From Circinella umbellata (lineage: Eukaryota; Mucoromycota; Mucoromycetes; Mucorales; Lichtheimiaceae), in the NCBI GenBank assembly GCA_025093555.1, contig JAIWNF010000017.1:558001-622000 (forward strand): DNA of 64,000 bases, given 5' to 3'. Position numbers and translations under genes: made by a program. Below the pieces are notes generated by a model, which was given only the letters and a program-made list of their open reading frames with translations, ran no database searches and had not been told where the DNA came from. Numbering within the stretch: the stretch's first letter is position 1; each line of letters opens with the position of its first letter. Positions 1-12,557 of this stretch are shown one piece after another.

Positions 1-776
1 GAAAGAATTATTATTATCAGTTCTGTCAATATTCATCCAAATCTGCAAAGATTTATATATATATTCTCCATTAAAAAAATAAACATATTATTGTTCATGT
101 ATACCATCTGGCAATGTAAAAGGGGTATCGACACCTTTTCCCATAATTCCTGCATTAAGAAAAGCAATCTATAATATTATATGTGTATTTGTCAAACAAT
201 GCTAACCCAGATTTATATTGTTTACTTTTCGGAATAGCAGTTATGTAAATCATATTTTTTTTTCTTACTATCCAAAGAACAAGCGAATCTATCAAAATCA
301 GAACACTTACATCAACACCTCCGAATTCTTTTTCAGCAAACTGGAAGAGTGCAATATTATCTTTGTAATCTTTCACATCGGTACGTATAAACGAAGCTAC
401 TTTGTAACCGGCACTATATGTTGTTATATGGGAATATGTTTTAAAGATGAGAAAATAATAATATTTATAATTCATAAACATTCAAACAATCATGCTGGAT
501 TACTGTTACTAATCCTCCTTCTCTTCTTTGTTGATTGTTATTTTTCTTTTTTTTTTAAAGAAAATGAATAATTAAGTAAATATAACTATCGTAGAGCAGT
601 GATACTTACGCATCATTGAATTCCTTGACAGTAGCTTCTCCTTGATCTACTGACCGGTTACCAATCACTACTTTTGCACCACGTTCAATCAATGCTCTTG
701 CCACGCCTTTACCAATGCCTCGTGCACCACCTGTAATAACTGCTACTTTTCCTTCTAACGTTTTATCAACGGCCAT
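1..776 (-). CDS. Short-chain dehydrogenase/reductase, 5' part (runs off left edge)
   Basis: N-terminal part of a classical NAD(P)-dependent short-chain dehydrogenase. Exons in minus order: 776-610, 413-311, 168-105, with phases 2, 0 and 1 matching across canonical GT-AG introns. ATG at 776 is chosen because the family core starts right after it; an upstream in-frame ATG would add a Phe-rich stretch unlike the family. Visible motifs: the cofactor-binding loop TGGARGIG near residue 16, and the structural motif LNAGIMGKG after FGGVD. The catalytic Tyr-x-x-x-Lys lies beyond the window. The next exon is uncertain: the acceptor near 43 gives a stop after a few codons, while the acceptor near 23 keeps the frame open, so I favour an exon from 22 running off the end. 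The spacing resembles 15-hydroxyprostaglandin-dehydrogenase-like SDRs, but the substrate cannot be told. Confidence 0.8.
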
Positions 777-1666
777 AATGTTTTCAAAAGTGTAAAAAAA
801 AACTACGTTGTTAATCAAAAAGAAAAAGAAAAAAGGCTCCAAATAAAAAAAAAATATTTCCTTTAGAAAAGAAAGTATAAATGTCAGGTATAGAGATAAT
901 TAGACTAAATGTAAGATTAAACACTAATGTTGTGTAAAAATGGGATTTAAAGTTTTATGTGCGAATCGTCATTTATCTCATGTGATTTTTTTTTGGTCCT
1001 ACATAACACAGGTTTACATCAGTAAAGAGTAATTTTGATACTCATGAGTGTGACAACATTCGCGGAGATTGTGTTGTTTTTTCTTTTTTTTGGTAAAGTC
1101 AAGCTCCTCCGCCATAAAATATAACATTGTATATTAAATATCTTGTATAGTAATCGCTTTATTAAGAATTCTGCGCCACACGTTAATAGTAATTTCTTGT
1201 TGTCGATGAAATCATAAAGTTGGTTTATGAAATAGGATGACAACGACAAATATAAGTATAGTATTGACTTGATAACAATAGTTTGTCATAGAAACGATTC
1301 AATGCAATTCTCAGATCGATCGAATAAAGAAGGATTTTTTTTTACAAGTATAAACCTAGAAATATCGAATGGTAGCTGTTTAGGAATAAAAGATACAACC
1401 ACCATTGCATTGCTATTCAAATAAACCATTCCATTGATATCTCTACTATTCTATATTATTATTATATTTACTATTGCTTCAAAAAATCTTACAAATTTTG
1501 CGTGTTTTTACATTATCTGCTTCGATCGGAGTTCTTTATTTATCACAAAAAATTACATCATAAAACAAATATAATTCACATAAAAAAAAACTGAAGTCAG
1601 TGCACAGCATGAATTTTTTTCATGTTAACCAGAAACAAAAAGAACAAGTAATTACTTCACCCCCGT
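777..1666. other. Intergenic, no gene seen
   Basis: AT-rich region upstream of the dehydrogenase. Short open frames (for example 1019-1249 minus) have no recognisable motif or splice context. Nothing else supported. Confidence 0.6.
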
Positions 1667-3180
1667 CATTTAATACATGAATGCCAGTACATCTTTACTG
1701 GCAGTTTTAGTTTTCTATTATAGCTACTATTCACCAGATTTTGTACTCTTTGTCCTTCATGTAATCCTTCCAGTATTTCTTCTTCCTCACTCGCTTTTTC
1801 TTTTTGAACAAGTTCTTCTTCTTCCATTTGTGCATGCACATGTTGGCTTTAATTAGCAGGACGTCGAAGGTATAATGGTCTTGAGTTATGATCACCGATA
1901 TTATTTACAGCGTTAGGATCCCTATCTATTACACGACCTAATATATTTTTACCATTCTCGTCAATTCATCGTTCACAATGTCGACACCATCGATATGGAT
2001 ATACATTACGCCTAGTATAATCAGCTATATATATAATTTATTATTTTAAAAAGAGAAGAGAAAGTATGATAATTTAGTTTTTAAAATATTCAATAGTAAC
2101 GTAACCTTTTTTTTTCAAAAATCATTAACTTGGAAACAATACAAATCAGCAAGCACGCGAACAGAACATTGTGATGTACGTGTTAATGGATTAAATTCTT
2201 CATCACAGCACCAAAGTATCTTTCTTCCCTTTCTGTTGTTTCCAGTGGTTCTTCTTATTATTTGTTTTCTAATATTGTAAGAAAAATAGAGTTAGTTTCT
2301 CACTTGAATAAAAAGAAAGATAATTAATGATTTACCTTACCGATGATTTGTACATATCCACATATCTATATCTGTATCTGTATCTGTATCATCCCAACTT
2401 TGATGAACTAAAGGTAATGTACGATTATGACATAATACTCATGTAAGACTCGTTAGTTAATATAACCAAGATCCGACATGCCAACACTGCTCGAAATGTC
2501 TAATAATAATCAAGAAAAAGTGTTTGAAAATCTTGAATTTGTATATGATGCTTTAATGTATATAAATGGTCACATAAATTACTGTGCATAATTTCATTCT
2601 TAAATTCAAGAATCAACTGCTAGAGCAGGTTATAGGGATTTAAAGTAGTGACCGAATTTTATTTCTTGAAAGTTAGAGTCAAAGGATTAGATTCAAGGAT
2701 GGGACCTTCCTTTGAAAAGCAGTAGTTGAATTTTTTTTGTAGAAATAAAATAAAAAAAAAAGACTATTTCTATTTATTTATTTATTTTGTTATAGTTTAA
2801 CATGTTTTATTAGATGTTTATTTTATTTTTTTGGACTGTTTTATAACATTGTTGTATGGCTTTTGAGGTATTAGAAAAATATTCTCTGAGTCCAGTTTAA
2901 GGATCAAAGGATGAAGTTCAAGGATTGACTCTTGAAAATACTTAAACATCCGATGATTCTTTGTTCATCCTTGAAAATTATTCTTTACGTAAGGATGGAA
3001 TTCTCCACAGTGAACACTTCTACGTACTGGAGCAGGTTCGTAACCTCTCACACTTGGGTTAAGCCTACCGTAGCCATAAGCAACAATGGTTGGCAAGGGT
3101 GGTACATATCCAGGTTGTCGTCGTCATTCTCGACGAACTACTCGTCGATGATTTTACGTACTAAATAATAGATTTGTTGG
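1667..3180 (-). pseudogene. Decayed Fanzor/TnpB-like gene (tentative)
   Basis: Several minus-strand blocks read like protein but are broken by stops. Block 1 (about 3150-2960) reads AYGYGRLNPSVRGYEP then a basic stretch; one in-frame TGA sits in an arginine run where CGA would be expected. Block 2 (about 2270-2130) contains ILWCCDEEFNPL. Block 3 (about 1990-1850) contains YRWCRHCER, then DRDPNAVNNIG, then a TAA. Block 4 (about 1845-1667) is Glu-rich and ends in TGA. A CxxC knuckle followed by DRDxNAxxNI is the C-terminal zinc ribbon plus RuvC-III signature of TnpB and its eukaryotic relatives, the Fanzors. The family call is inference: the RuvC-I and -II residues were not located, and the blocks cannot be joined without assuming introns. 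Clearly not a functional gene. Confidence 0.42.
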
Positions 3181-4549
3181 AACTTCTTCATTTTTTTTTG
3201 TTTTCCTTATTAAATAATTGTATTTATTTTGATGATCAGGATAATTGTTGAAAACTGGTTTTTGCTTTATAAATATTTGCCCTCCTATATTTGTTTAGGG
3301 AATTGCTACAGACACCCCATGTTTTGGCCTTACGGACTTCCCACAAATAAAAAGTCGTCAAACAAGTTCTTAGACCATGAAACTATAGTATACCAGCGTT
3401 ATCAACACCAATACCGCTCCTTATTTGACCACTCGTATATATTATTAAAAGTATACAGTATTTCTTGTTTGTCTTGTCTCCATGTGGACTACATCTCTCA
3501 CTTGTGTACATAACGATATAGTGAGAGAAGATAAGAAACATTGAGTGATATTTATAAAGCGTTAAGCTGCTAATATAAGTTCCATAAACATTTCTAAGCT
3601 ATATAAATATAATAACTGTATATAGTGTATAAATGGCTGGATACGACGTAATTATATCAGATTAGTTATGTATCTCTGAAAAAATATAAAAGTGAGGGAT
3701 CCGTAAAAATTGTAATTGCCTGGGTAGCATCTTTTTGGGGTGTCCATAGCAAATCCTATTTGTTTATGTGATATGTTTTCGTTAAAATAGTATATGTAAT
3801 GCACACAGTGATTTTAACAGATAATCAATTGCAGGAACATCTCAAAACAAATTATTTGTCAATACGAAAAATCACACCTATACTACATACGCACAAACAG
3901 AAAGATGGAAGAGCAAAGTATATTCTTAACTTGACGAAATATATTTTTTAACATGCATTGACCGTTTTTGCATACATACAACTATCAACAGTCTATAGTT
4001 ATAAACACTAGTGATCGTATTGTGTTTGGTTTCCTTGCTGAGTATATAAGATGTCTCAACATGTTTATCATTAAATCAGTATTACCTGTTATATTTTCAT
4101 TTGTAATTTGTGTGGTCAATTGGTTTGTCATATAGAATTCTATTGCTTTATTATATTGTGAGGTATGCTTTGTGGACTCTTTTGGTAGCCGGTTATTGGT
4201 TGTTTACAAGACACTACTTTCCAAGAATATAATAGAAATGCAAAATTATATTGTAATCAATTAGAACAAATAGGAGCAACTTTTTAACAATCATTAGTCT
4301 TCAAAAAGGACCAGGAAAACCAGAAATAAAATGTTGTTAAGTTTTACTATTATATTCTTTTTTGGAGGTGTTTAAGATAGTTCGCTTCAATTGGACCTTA
4401 TTGTTTGAATCACGATCCTTGATTGGATAATAAAATTCCCCTAGATACCAGTTGTTTTAAAGATTTCTGTGGTGTATAGCTGTATACCACCTGAAAATAA
4501 AAAAAAAATCTTGAACAACTAATAATATTATTACATATAAAGAGAAAAC
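3181..4549. other. Intergenic, no gene seen
   Basis: AT-rich. The 94-aa open frame at 3229-3513 (+) shows no family motif. No RNA gene or repeat structure recognised. Confidence 0.55.
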
Positions 4550-4990
4550 ATGAATCCAAGGGAGAATAAAGAACAATCATTGTCAGTACAAAAACAATCT
4601 GGTTTGTATTCAAAAAAACAAGAAGCTCTTTTTTTCTCTAATTTATTATTATAATTTATAACATCAAAACAAAAATGTATCAAATTATTAATTTCAATTA
4701 AATGGTTTATTTTTAATAGATTCCTTGAGTCGAGACATATATGCACTTGCAGGTGGTGCACCACCCATTGCATTTGTAAAACCAACTTTCAAAGCCAAAT
4801 ATAATACAAAACAAAAAGCTAAATCTTGGTATTGTATATAAATATTTATTAGTAAATGAATAAAGAATCCTCCTTCTTATAAGCATTCTCTTTTTAAATA
4901 TTTTAATTAGGATTCAACAATCATTTACGAATCCAGCTCGACCTGACGATCTTGTTTTACAGCACTGGATACCTGAACACAAGAATAACG

Positions 4991-5035
<45 letters not shown>

Positions 5036-6757
5036 GTCATATTTACGAAACCCCTATTTCTAAAGAAAAATAACATTTATTTGCTTCTTTTTTCTAACAG
5101 AATATACTTTTGCAAAGTTTAACCGTGTTATTGATGTTCCTGAATATACCAATGAAGATTATGATAAACATTTGATAGGTAAAAAAAAAAACTATTTAAA
5201 CAAAAATATCACCAAAGCTGGCTGGATAAAATGTACTAATACGTATGGAATATGTTAGATTCAGATTGGAGTAAAAAGGAAACGGATTACTTATTCCAGT
5301 TATGTCGACAGTTTGATTTACGTTTTCCAGTTATTGAAGACCGATATAGCTTTGAAGAAAAATATAGGAGTATGGAGGTAAAATAAAGAATGACTATATA
5401 TATATATATCAGAAAAAGAATCGTTTTATTGTTTTTTTTTTAGTTATTGGTAATGAATATGTCTTTTACATGTAGGAATTGAAAGATCGATATTACACAG
5501 TACAACGTAAACTAATCAAAGCTAGACCTCATATTCCCGGTGAATATCAACAAGAACGTCAAGCTCTTATTCAACAATATGCATTTGATAAGAGAAAAGA
5601 AACAGAACGTAAAGAAGCCTTAATTGGTTTATTCAATCGAACTAAAGAACAGGTGGAACAAGAAGAAGCATTATTTGTTGAAGCTAGAAGAATCGAATTA
5701 AATGAACCACGTTTATCACGTGAACGAGAAGCGTTACTGAATGCTTTACAACTTGAACAAGCTCAACAAGCACCGCCCGCACCATTAACGCCCACAGCAG
5801 CCTCCAGTAGCAATACTACTTCCTCCAATGCGATAGGAGTGGTTAACGGAAACGCCACAAATGCATCTGCAGGAGGATCGTTATCTACCCCTGGAGGTAT
5901 TGGTATTGCTGGAGGTACTGCAAGTACAGCTGGATTGGATAATAAGAAAAAGAAAAGAATGGAGGAATCTGGAACGGGCCCTGCTGCTGTTGCTCCTAGT
6001 AGTAGTAGTAGTAATAATAGTGGTGCTAATAAGAAGAACCGGCGGATATCGAATGCTTCTTCCGGTATTTTGGAAGGTATTATTCCGGTTCAATTTAAAA
6101 CACCAATATCCTGTTTTTTTTTTTACCTGACTTGACATTTTTTTTCGCTTTGTTATTATAGATGTTGTACCTGAAAGAAAAGAGAAAATGATACAAGGTG
6201 TTTATGTACGAAGTCAAAAATTACCAGTAGTTACTAAACAAGCATTACAACAAAAATTATTAAAATCAATGGCTGATTTGGATATTCGTAAGTTTTCCGC
6301 TGAGTTGAACGAAAAAAAAATGGGGGGAGAGAAACGAGAAAAAGAGGTGTTTATATGGAAGGAGAACAAAAAAAAAGCGAACGAGAACTGATGATTATTT
6401 AATATACAATAATAATAGCTGTCCGACCGATGATGCCGACAAATCAAATAGTTCAGAAATATGATATACTACATCATTCATTACTTCATATGCTTGAATT
6501 GAAAAAGAATGTTGACAAGTTAGAAGCAGAACATCGAACAAAGAAAGGTCAAACAGCCAGAGTAAGTTTTTAATTATTATTATCATTGTATTATTATATC
6601 GACCTATCTATATGCACTATTATTTATTATATTAACTTTTTTCTTTCTTTTATTCTATTCTTATCCTAATCTGCATTATAACAATAATAACAATACAAAG
6701 AAACAGCCACCAACAGCAGGTGCTGGTCCTCGGGACAAACGTCGCAAACAAGGATAG
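4550..6757 (+). CDS. SWC4: SWC4/DMAP1-like subunit of SWR1 and NuA4 complexes
   Basis: Chromatin protein shared by the SWR1 (H2A.Z exchange) and NuA4 (histone acetyltransferase) complexes; nuclear. Nine exons: 4550-4601, 4720-4828, 4911-4993, 5101-5178, 5259-5377, 5476-6076, 6162-6287, 6419-6561, 6701-6757, all phase-consistent, 455 aa. Diagnostic segments: DIYALAGGAPPIAF (about 22-35), SFTNPARPDD then HWIPEH, then the SANT/Myb-like DNA-binding region from about 108 (DSDWSKKETDYLFQLCRQFD, RFPVIEDRY, EELKDRYY). A Thr/Ser/Asn/Gly-rich linker (about 245-345) follows, then the DMAP1 C-terminal region with RPMMPTNQIVQKYD and a coiled segment, ending in a basic KRRKQG tail. Exon 1 (17 aa, GTTTGT donor) is the least certain part. 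A (TA)n tract fills intron 3. Family assignment is firm. Confidence 0.9.
4994..5031. repeat. (TA)n microsatellite
   Basis: About 38 bp of TA dinucleotides inside intron 3 of the SWC4 gene, immediately after its GTATAT donor. Likely polymorphic. Confidence 0.9.
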
Positions 6758-6954
6758 ATTAGGTGGATTAACATGTGTGTAACTAAAAAAAACTCTCTGG
6801 GGGGTTTCTTTAGCATGCAAATGAATAAACAATTGCCCTTTTCAATCCAATATTTTTTTTTGTTTTCTCTTTCTTTTTTTGTTTTCTTATTTTTTTTTTT
6901 TTTTTACTTCTCCTCTCTTTGTTTTTATTTTTTTTTTCATAAAAAAATAAACTT

Positions 6955-8674
6955 ATGGAGGAAGACCAAAGACGTCGCCCGCCCAGGGCTGTTAATATTA
7001 TTAGACCTTCGTCGCCATTATTAAAAGCATTTAAACGTCCTTATTTTTTAGCGCAACATAACGAACCTTCAACACCATCGATCACGACTGCAGGATCCAT
7101 GACATCGTCCTCTACATGGTCTTCTTCGTCATCTTCAATTCTTTCGACTGAACCTCAACAATATAATAAATTCAACAATGGCTTGATTCATAACAGACCT
7201 GGTTCACCATTTATGTCTGTTCGTTCACCTTCACCTACTGGTTGGTCAATGATTGCAAAGAATATGCAATATCGTCCCATGTCCCCCCTGGGTCCGCATT
7301 ATCCTCAAAATCAACAACAAAATCATTATACACCCTTATCTCGAATTGCTGCCTTATCTCAAATGTCTACTGATAGTACGGATGATGATTTGGATGGTGA
7401 TGATGATGATGATTTGGATGGTGATGATGATGACGACTTGGATGATGATAACGATAGTATCGATTTGGATGACCATAATGATATTATTAATAATATTATT
7501 ACACCAAAAATATCTTCATCCACTTCCTCCTCTTCTTCTTATTCAGAAAGTGAAGAAGAACCAGAAATCGTCGCAAGAATGAAACAGGGATGTACAATTT
7601 TGAACGGCAGAGGCGAATTTGTTACCATCAATAATGATCAACATAGTACTATTAGTAGCAGTAGTAATAATAGTGTCCATGGTGGTGCAAAACTGAACAG
7701 AAAGGTAAATAAATAAATATTCTCAATTATATTTGGGGGTCACGTAGGGGTTCACGTGTACAATTTTTTATTTCAAAAAAAAAAAAAAACCACTGATATT
7801 GACGCATTGCATAAATATGTAAAAAAAAACCAATTATAATAATAATAGATTGCTGACTTGGAGATTGAAATTAACTCGCTCTCCACTGTGAATGCTTCAT
7901 TGGAGGAGCAGACACGCCAACAAGCTGCACGTATTGCAGCTCTTGAGAGCCAACTTACACAAAGGTACAGAAAAAAAAATAACGGCTTTATATTAAATAA
8001 TAAAAAGTCTAATAATTATAATAATTTTCCCATATCTCGTTACCATTGGTAATAAATAACTTACAATATATTTATTTGAATATATTAGGCAAGTGGATAC
8101 GTCGTTACCTCCCACGCCCGTTTCCATGACATTTTCTGAGGTAAATAATAGTAATAATTCTGGGTCATTCGATCACGAGTATTGTTTGTTTTCATAATGG
8201 ATGTCTCATACATATTTTATATATATATATATATAGCGAAGTGAAGATAATAATAGTTTGGATGGTGAAGACGAAGAATGTGATAAAGAGGCGGATCAAG
8301 TGTTTGAACGAATAAAGGATATGCTTTCAGTACTTATTGAACAAGCACAACGTGCTATTGTTGCTCAAAGTAAAACAACAGGACGTGTCTTACCGTCAAC
8401 TGTAGTATCGCCAGTTAATATAATGGATTTTGGACGGGCATCTACTTCTGTTCGACGACAACATCCACAACGACAACGTAGTACAAGCCGAAATTCAGTA
8501 GTATCATGTCCTCCAGAAATTCGAAGACCACATCATCAACAAAATAATCGTCGATCTTGGCCTACTGTTTCTGCAACTAATAGTCGATTATTAAGAATGG
8601 CAACCCAACCCCCAGCAAATGTGGGGGGACGTCAACGGTCTCAATCAATGGTCCGAGCCACTTCATCTCCCTAA
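6955..8674 (+). CDS. Unknown Ser-rich acidic protein with a short coiled coil
   Basis: Four phase-consistent exons (6955-7704, 7849-7964, 8089-8140, 8237-8674) give 451 aa. The N-terminal half is low in complexity: Pro/Ser-rich with repeated SP sites (RPGSPFMSVRSPSPTGW about 82-98), then an Asp-rich tract built from repeats of DDDLDGDDDD (about 143-168) and a Ser/Glu stretch. The exon 1/2 junction carries a predicted coiled coil with heptad-like spacing (IADLEIEINSLSTVNASLEE ... QAARIAALESQL). The C-terminal part has a second helical segment (DQVFERIKDMLSVLIEQAQR) and a basic Ser/Arg/Gln-rich tail. No catalytic motif, signal peptide or membrane segment. The SP/RS-rich makeup suggests a phosphorylated cytoskeletal or polarity protein, but that is only a guess. 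Starts 198 bp after the SWC4 stop. Confidence 0.75.
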
Positions 8675-10331
8675 GTTATATATATATATATATTAAAAAA
8701 AGCAAATCATTTAATATCATATCCCGAATCAACAACACGTATAATAACCCACTTAATATACACATATAATACATTGACACACTTCTCTTAACTCATGATG
8801 ACACCCCCTCTATATATACATACAAAGTTAATATATGCCCTTCCTTTTTTTTTCTTTCTTTAATACCTCACATCCAATTATATATCACAATTTACGTTTC
8901 TCCCCTTTTATTATTTCATATTATGCGCACCAAAAAGAATAGTTTTTTTTACCAATTCCTCCCTATGTATTATATTTTGTGGGTAGCCTGCCTTTTTAAA
9001 ACTTCTAATACATATGCTCTTTTTATTATTATTTGCTTCACATAATCAAATTTAGTTTTTGAATACATCATATATTGATATCGAATTAATTGTATGTGGA
9101 TGACAAACTTCAAAACAAAAAAAAATAAGAGCAGAAGAACGATACGTCTATAATCTAACACAATGGTTTTACGTATGTGTAAATAGTTATGATAATAAGA
9201 GATACATTTTTATATATGCGTGTGCTTTATATGTGTATGTGTATGCAAGAATGCTAATTCCACCCCTTGGACCTTTTCTTGCACAAGCAGGTCCCAATAA
9301 AAAAAAAGCATTATCCTGGGTTATGTACCTTTACAACAAATAGTCTTTTATTTTTTACTTTTTCAATCTGCTATTATGGGTAATGGTATATCCAATGAAT
9401 TATTATTATTTTATTATTGTTGTTGCTAATAGTTATATAAACTTGGATTAAAGTGGATGTAAAAGTATTTTTATTTGTTCATCAGATCACATTATGTAAT
9501 CTATTGCTTTGTTTTTGTCTTTTTAATTAATAAACAAAGGATGTACACTTTGATAGTTATATCTGAGTAATTTAATTATAGAAAATATTCTACGTAAACC
9601 TATTAGCTTGTAACAACAGTTAGAAAGGGATTATTTTTGAACAAGCAATATTATAAATATCATTTTGTCGTTGTTATTATTGTTTTACCTATAACAACAT
9701 TAATTAATGTATTTGGAATAAACTCCCAACTAAATTTCAGCGTCTATAAATGCCATATAAAGTAGCGTGGTAAAATGAGGAGTTCCCATTAAAAAATAAA
9801 CCTTATCATTATTTGGAATATGTTGGGGTAGCACAAATAAGAAGATCATCATGTCTCAAAATCTTGTTTAATTTTGTTATGTGTGTGATATGTTTCAAAG
9901 GATTGAACTTTCACATAGTATTAATAAAGTAAACACAAATAAAAACGAACAATGCACTTGGAATTGAATTCATCCAGGGTAGGCTAGTTACCCTCATTTT
10001 ACAAATGAATTTTATGTATAATATATATATATATATATAAAGAAATAAGAAGGGGAGAAAAGAATGCGTTTACAAAGAGGGAATAGAAGAAAAACAGAAT
10101 AGAATAGATTATAATGCCATGGTTTTTGAAAAAAAAATATTGTGATTGAAAGTATTTTTCTTTTTTGTTTTTTTTTTTGTTATATATAATGTGAATGAGG
10201 CTGGAAAAAAAAAAGACAGGAGAGCAGCGGAATATGTGTGGATTGGTGTGTGAATGTTGAATTTATATGTGTACGAAGGAAAAGATGAAAGAGTGCAGTA
10301 TGAACAGAAGAATTACAATTATTATTATTTT
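8675..10331. other. Convergent intergenic region, no gene seen
   Basis: 1.65 kb between two convergent genes, so it holds both 3' UTRs. AT-rich with T runs and a (TA)n tract near 10020-10039. No coding or RNA signal recognised. Confidence 0.6.
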
Positions 10332-12557
10332 TTACAACTTGTTGGAATTATTGGCATGAGAAACGCTTTGTACAGGCCAAGAATAATTGGCATTGGATCG
10401 ATCATATCCATATTTTCGAACAAAGGCTTCCAGTTCGGCGGGACCACGGGAACCATAAGGATAGTTATGCAATGGTAAATCTGTACGTTGATCAATTTGA
10501 TGCAACAAAGGTGTAAAGATATTCCAAGCTGTTTCCAACTCATCATCACGTACAAAATTGGAATGGTCATTACGTAGGACATCCAAAATAAGAGATTCAT
10601 AAGCATCTGGAATTTTCATGTCAGTAAAGCGGTCGTGATACGAAAGGTCAAGATCGGATTGAATCGTGCCATAGGAAAGACCCGGTTGCTTGTTATTGAA
10701 CTTAATGTAAACAGCTTCCCGCGGTTGCACACGCATCACGAGCTCGTTACGAGGGGCACCCTTATAGAGACTACCAGCAACGTTACGGAATTGAATACGG
10801 ATTTCAACCTTGGCAGCATCCAAAGCTTTACCAGCCTTCATAATAAAGGGAACACCTTCCCATCGTTCGTTTTGAATCCAAAGGGTCAATGCAGCGAATG
10901 TCGGGGTACGACTTTGCTTGTTTTTTAATGTGTCGTCATCCAAATATCCTGGTTTACCATTGGCTGCAACATATTGACCCAGTAATGCATCATCTGTCGT
11001 AATAGGTGGAATACATTTTAAAACTTTAACCTTTTCATCGCGGATTGCTTCAGATTCGGTAGAAATAGGACGTTCCATAGCAATTAAGGATAATACTTGG
11101 AGTAAATCTTAAAAAAAAAGTTAAATTTTTGATTTAGCCATTAAACCATACACAGTAAAGCTTAAAATTTCAGATAAAAAAAAAATGACGTTCGAACTTA
11201 CGGTTTTGCATAACATCCCGAACAATGCCGAAATCATCAAAATATCCACCACGTCCTTCAGTACCAATGGTTTCCTTAAATGTAATTTGAACGTTATCAA
11301 TGTATTTGCGATCCCAGATCTGACTAAAGAAGATGTTGGAAAATCTCATCGTCATCACATTTTTAACCATTTCTTTACCCAAATAATGATCGATGCGATA
11401 AATCTGATAATAAAAATTAAAAGAGATCAGTTATTATCTTTTTGTCATGTATAGATTTCAAAGATAATGCCAAAAAAAACATCTTTGATTCTCGTTTCCT
11501 CCCGTTACCTTCCCTTCCCTTCTCCTTCTCCTCCCGCCCCAAAGAAAAAAATTGGGGAATTTTTTTTTGTATCCATCCGAAATAATAATAACTATGTTAC
11601 CTCATTTTCAGTGAACAAAGCACCAATTTCACGACCTAATTCATTCGAACTTTCTGTATCCATACCAAAGGGTTTCTCGACAATTAATCGATTGACACCA
11701 TCTTGAACGTATACATTCTTCTTTAAACCTTTTGCAACAGGAACAAATACTGAAGGAGGTAAAGCCATATAATATACACGATTTCGTTGACCTTGAGGAC
11801 AACCGCGTTTGTTTTCATTTTCAGTAGAATATTCATTAAGAGATTTCCAAGACGCATCATCGTCATATTTGCCTGAGTGATAAGTTGTTATAGCCTTAAA
11901 TTGTGTAAGTTCTTCTGAATCATCCTTGATATATTGAGTCACGCGATCAAGATAATCTTCGTGTGTCATTTGTGTACGTGCATAACCAATAATATGTGTA
12001 TTTTGAGGTAAAAAGCCATTTTTGTAAAGCTTGTAAAGAGCGGGATATGTTTTCTTTTTTGCCAAGTCACCAGAAGCACCAAGCACTAAAAAAAATAAAA
12101 ATTAAAAAAATAAAGCACAGATTGCATAAGTTTTACTGACCGCCTCCTTTTTTTTTTTGACTCATCTCTCTCTTTTTTGTATGTGCTCCTCTTTGCTTCT
12201 CTAATCATCCATCACTGCCCCCCCCCCCAATAAAAATAATAATCGTTGTCAACAGCAACAACAATTCTATTTTCCTGCCATCTTCCCCCTTTCTTTAATT
12301 TTCTATTTGTTTTTTCCCACTAATCCATAATATAAAATCGAAGAATGACTCTTCGCATATGTATTATGAAACTAGCAAGTAAAGCTTTTCGGAGGTAGAG
12401 GAGAAGTGGCTGGAGTCCGATCCGACACAAAATATTTTTTTTTTCTGTGATAATTTTAAATAATAAAAAATGAAACGTGGTTCATACCAATGATAGTGAC
12501 AAAACCCTTTAATTCTTTTGCGACTTGGGTTTGAATTTCTTGTACTGGATTAGACAT
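10332..12557 (-). CDS. ZWF1: Glucose-6-phosphate 1-dehydrogenase
   Basis: First enzyme of the oxidative pentose phosphate pathway: oxidises glucose 6-phosphate to 6-phosphogluconolactone and makes NADPH; cytosolic. Exons 12557-12488, 12085-11601, 11403-11202 and 11107-10332, phases 1, 0, 1, give 510 aa, the usual length. Seen directly: the NADP-binding loop [12 protein letters not shown] (residues 24-35), the active-site signature RIDHYLGKE (188-196, with substrate-binding Lys195 and His191), [13 protein letters not shown], and QNHLLQVL, whose His matches the second catalytic His of the family. The C-terminal half is one exon with conserved RIQFRN and the end region GSRGPAE. The start is the only ATG giving the short Q/V-rich lead before FVTIIVLGASGD. 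A 402-bp first intron separates the start exon from the NADP loop, long compared with the other introns here. Confidence 0.97.
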
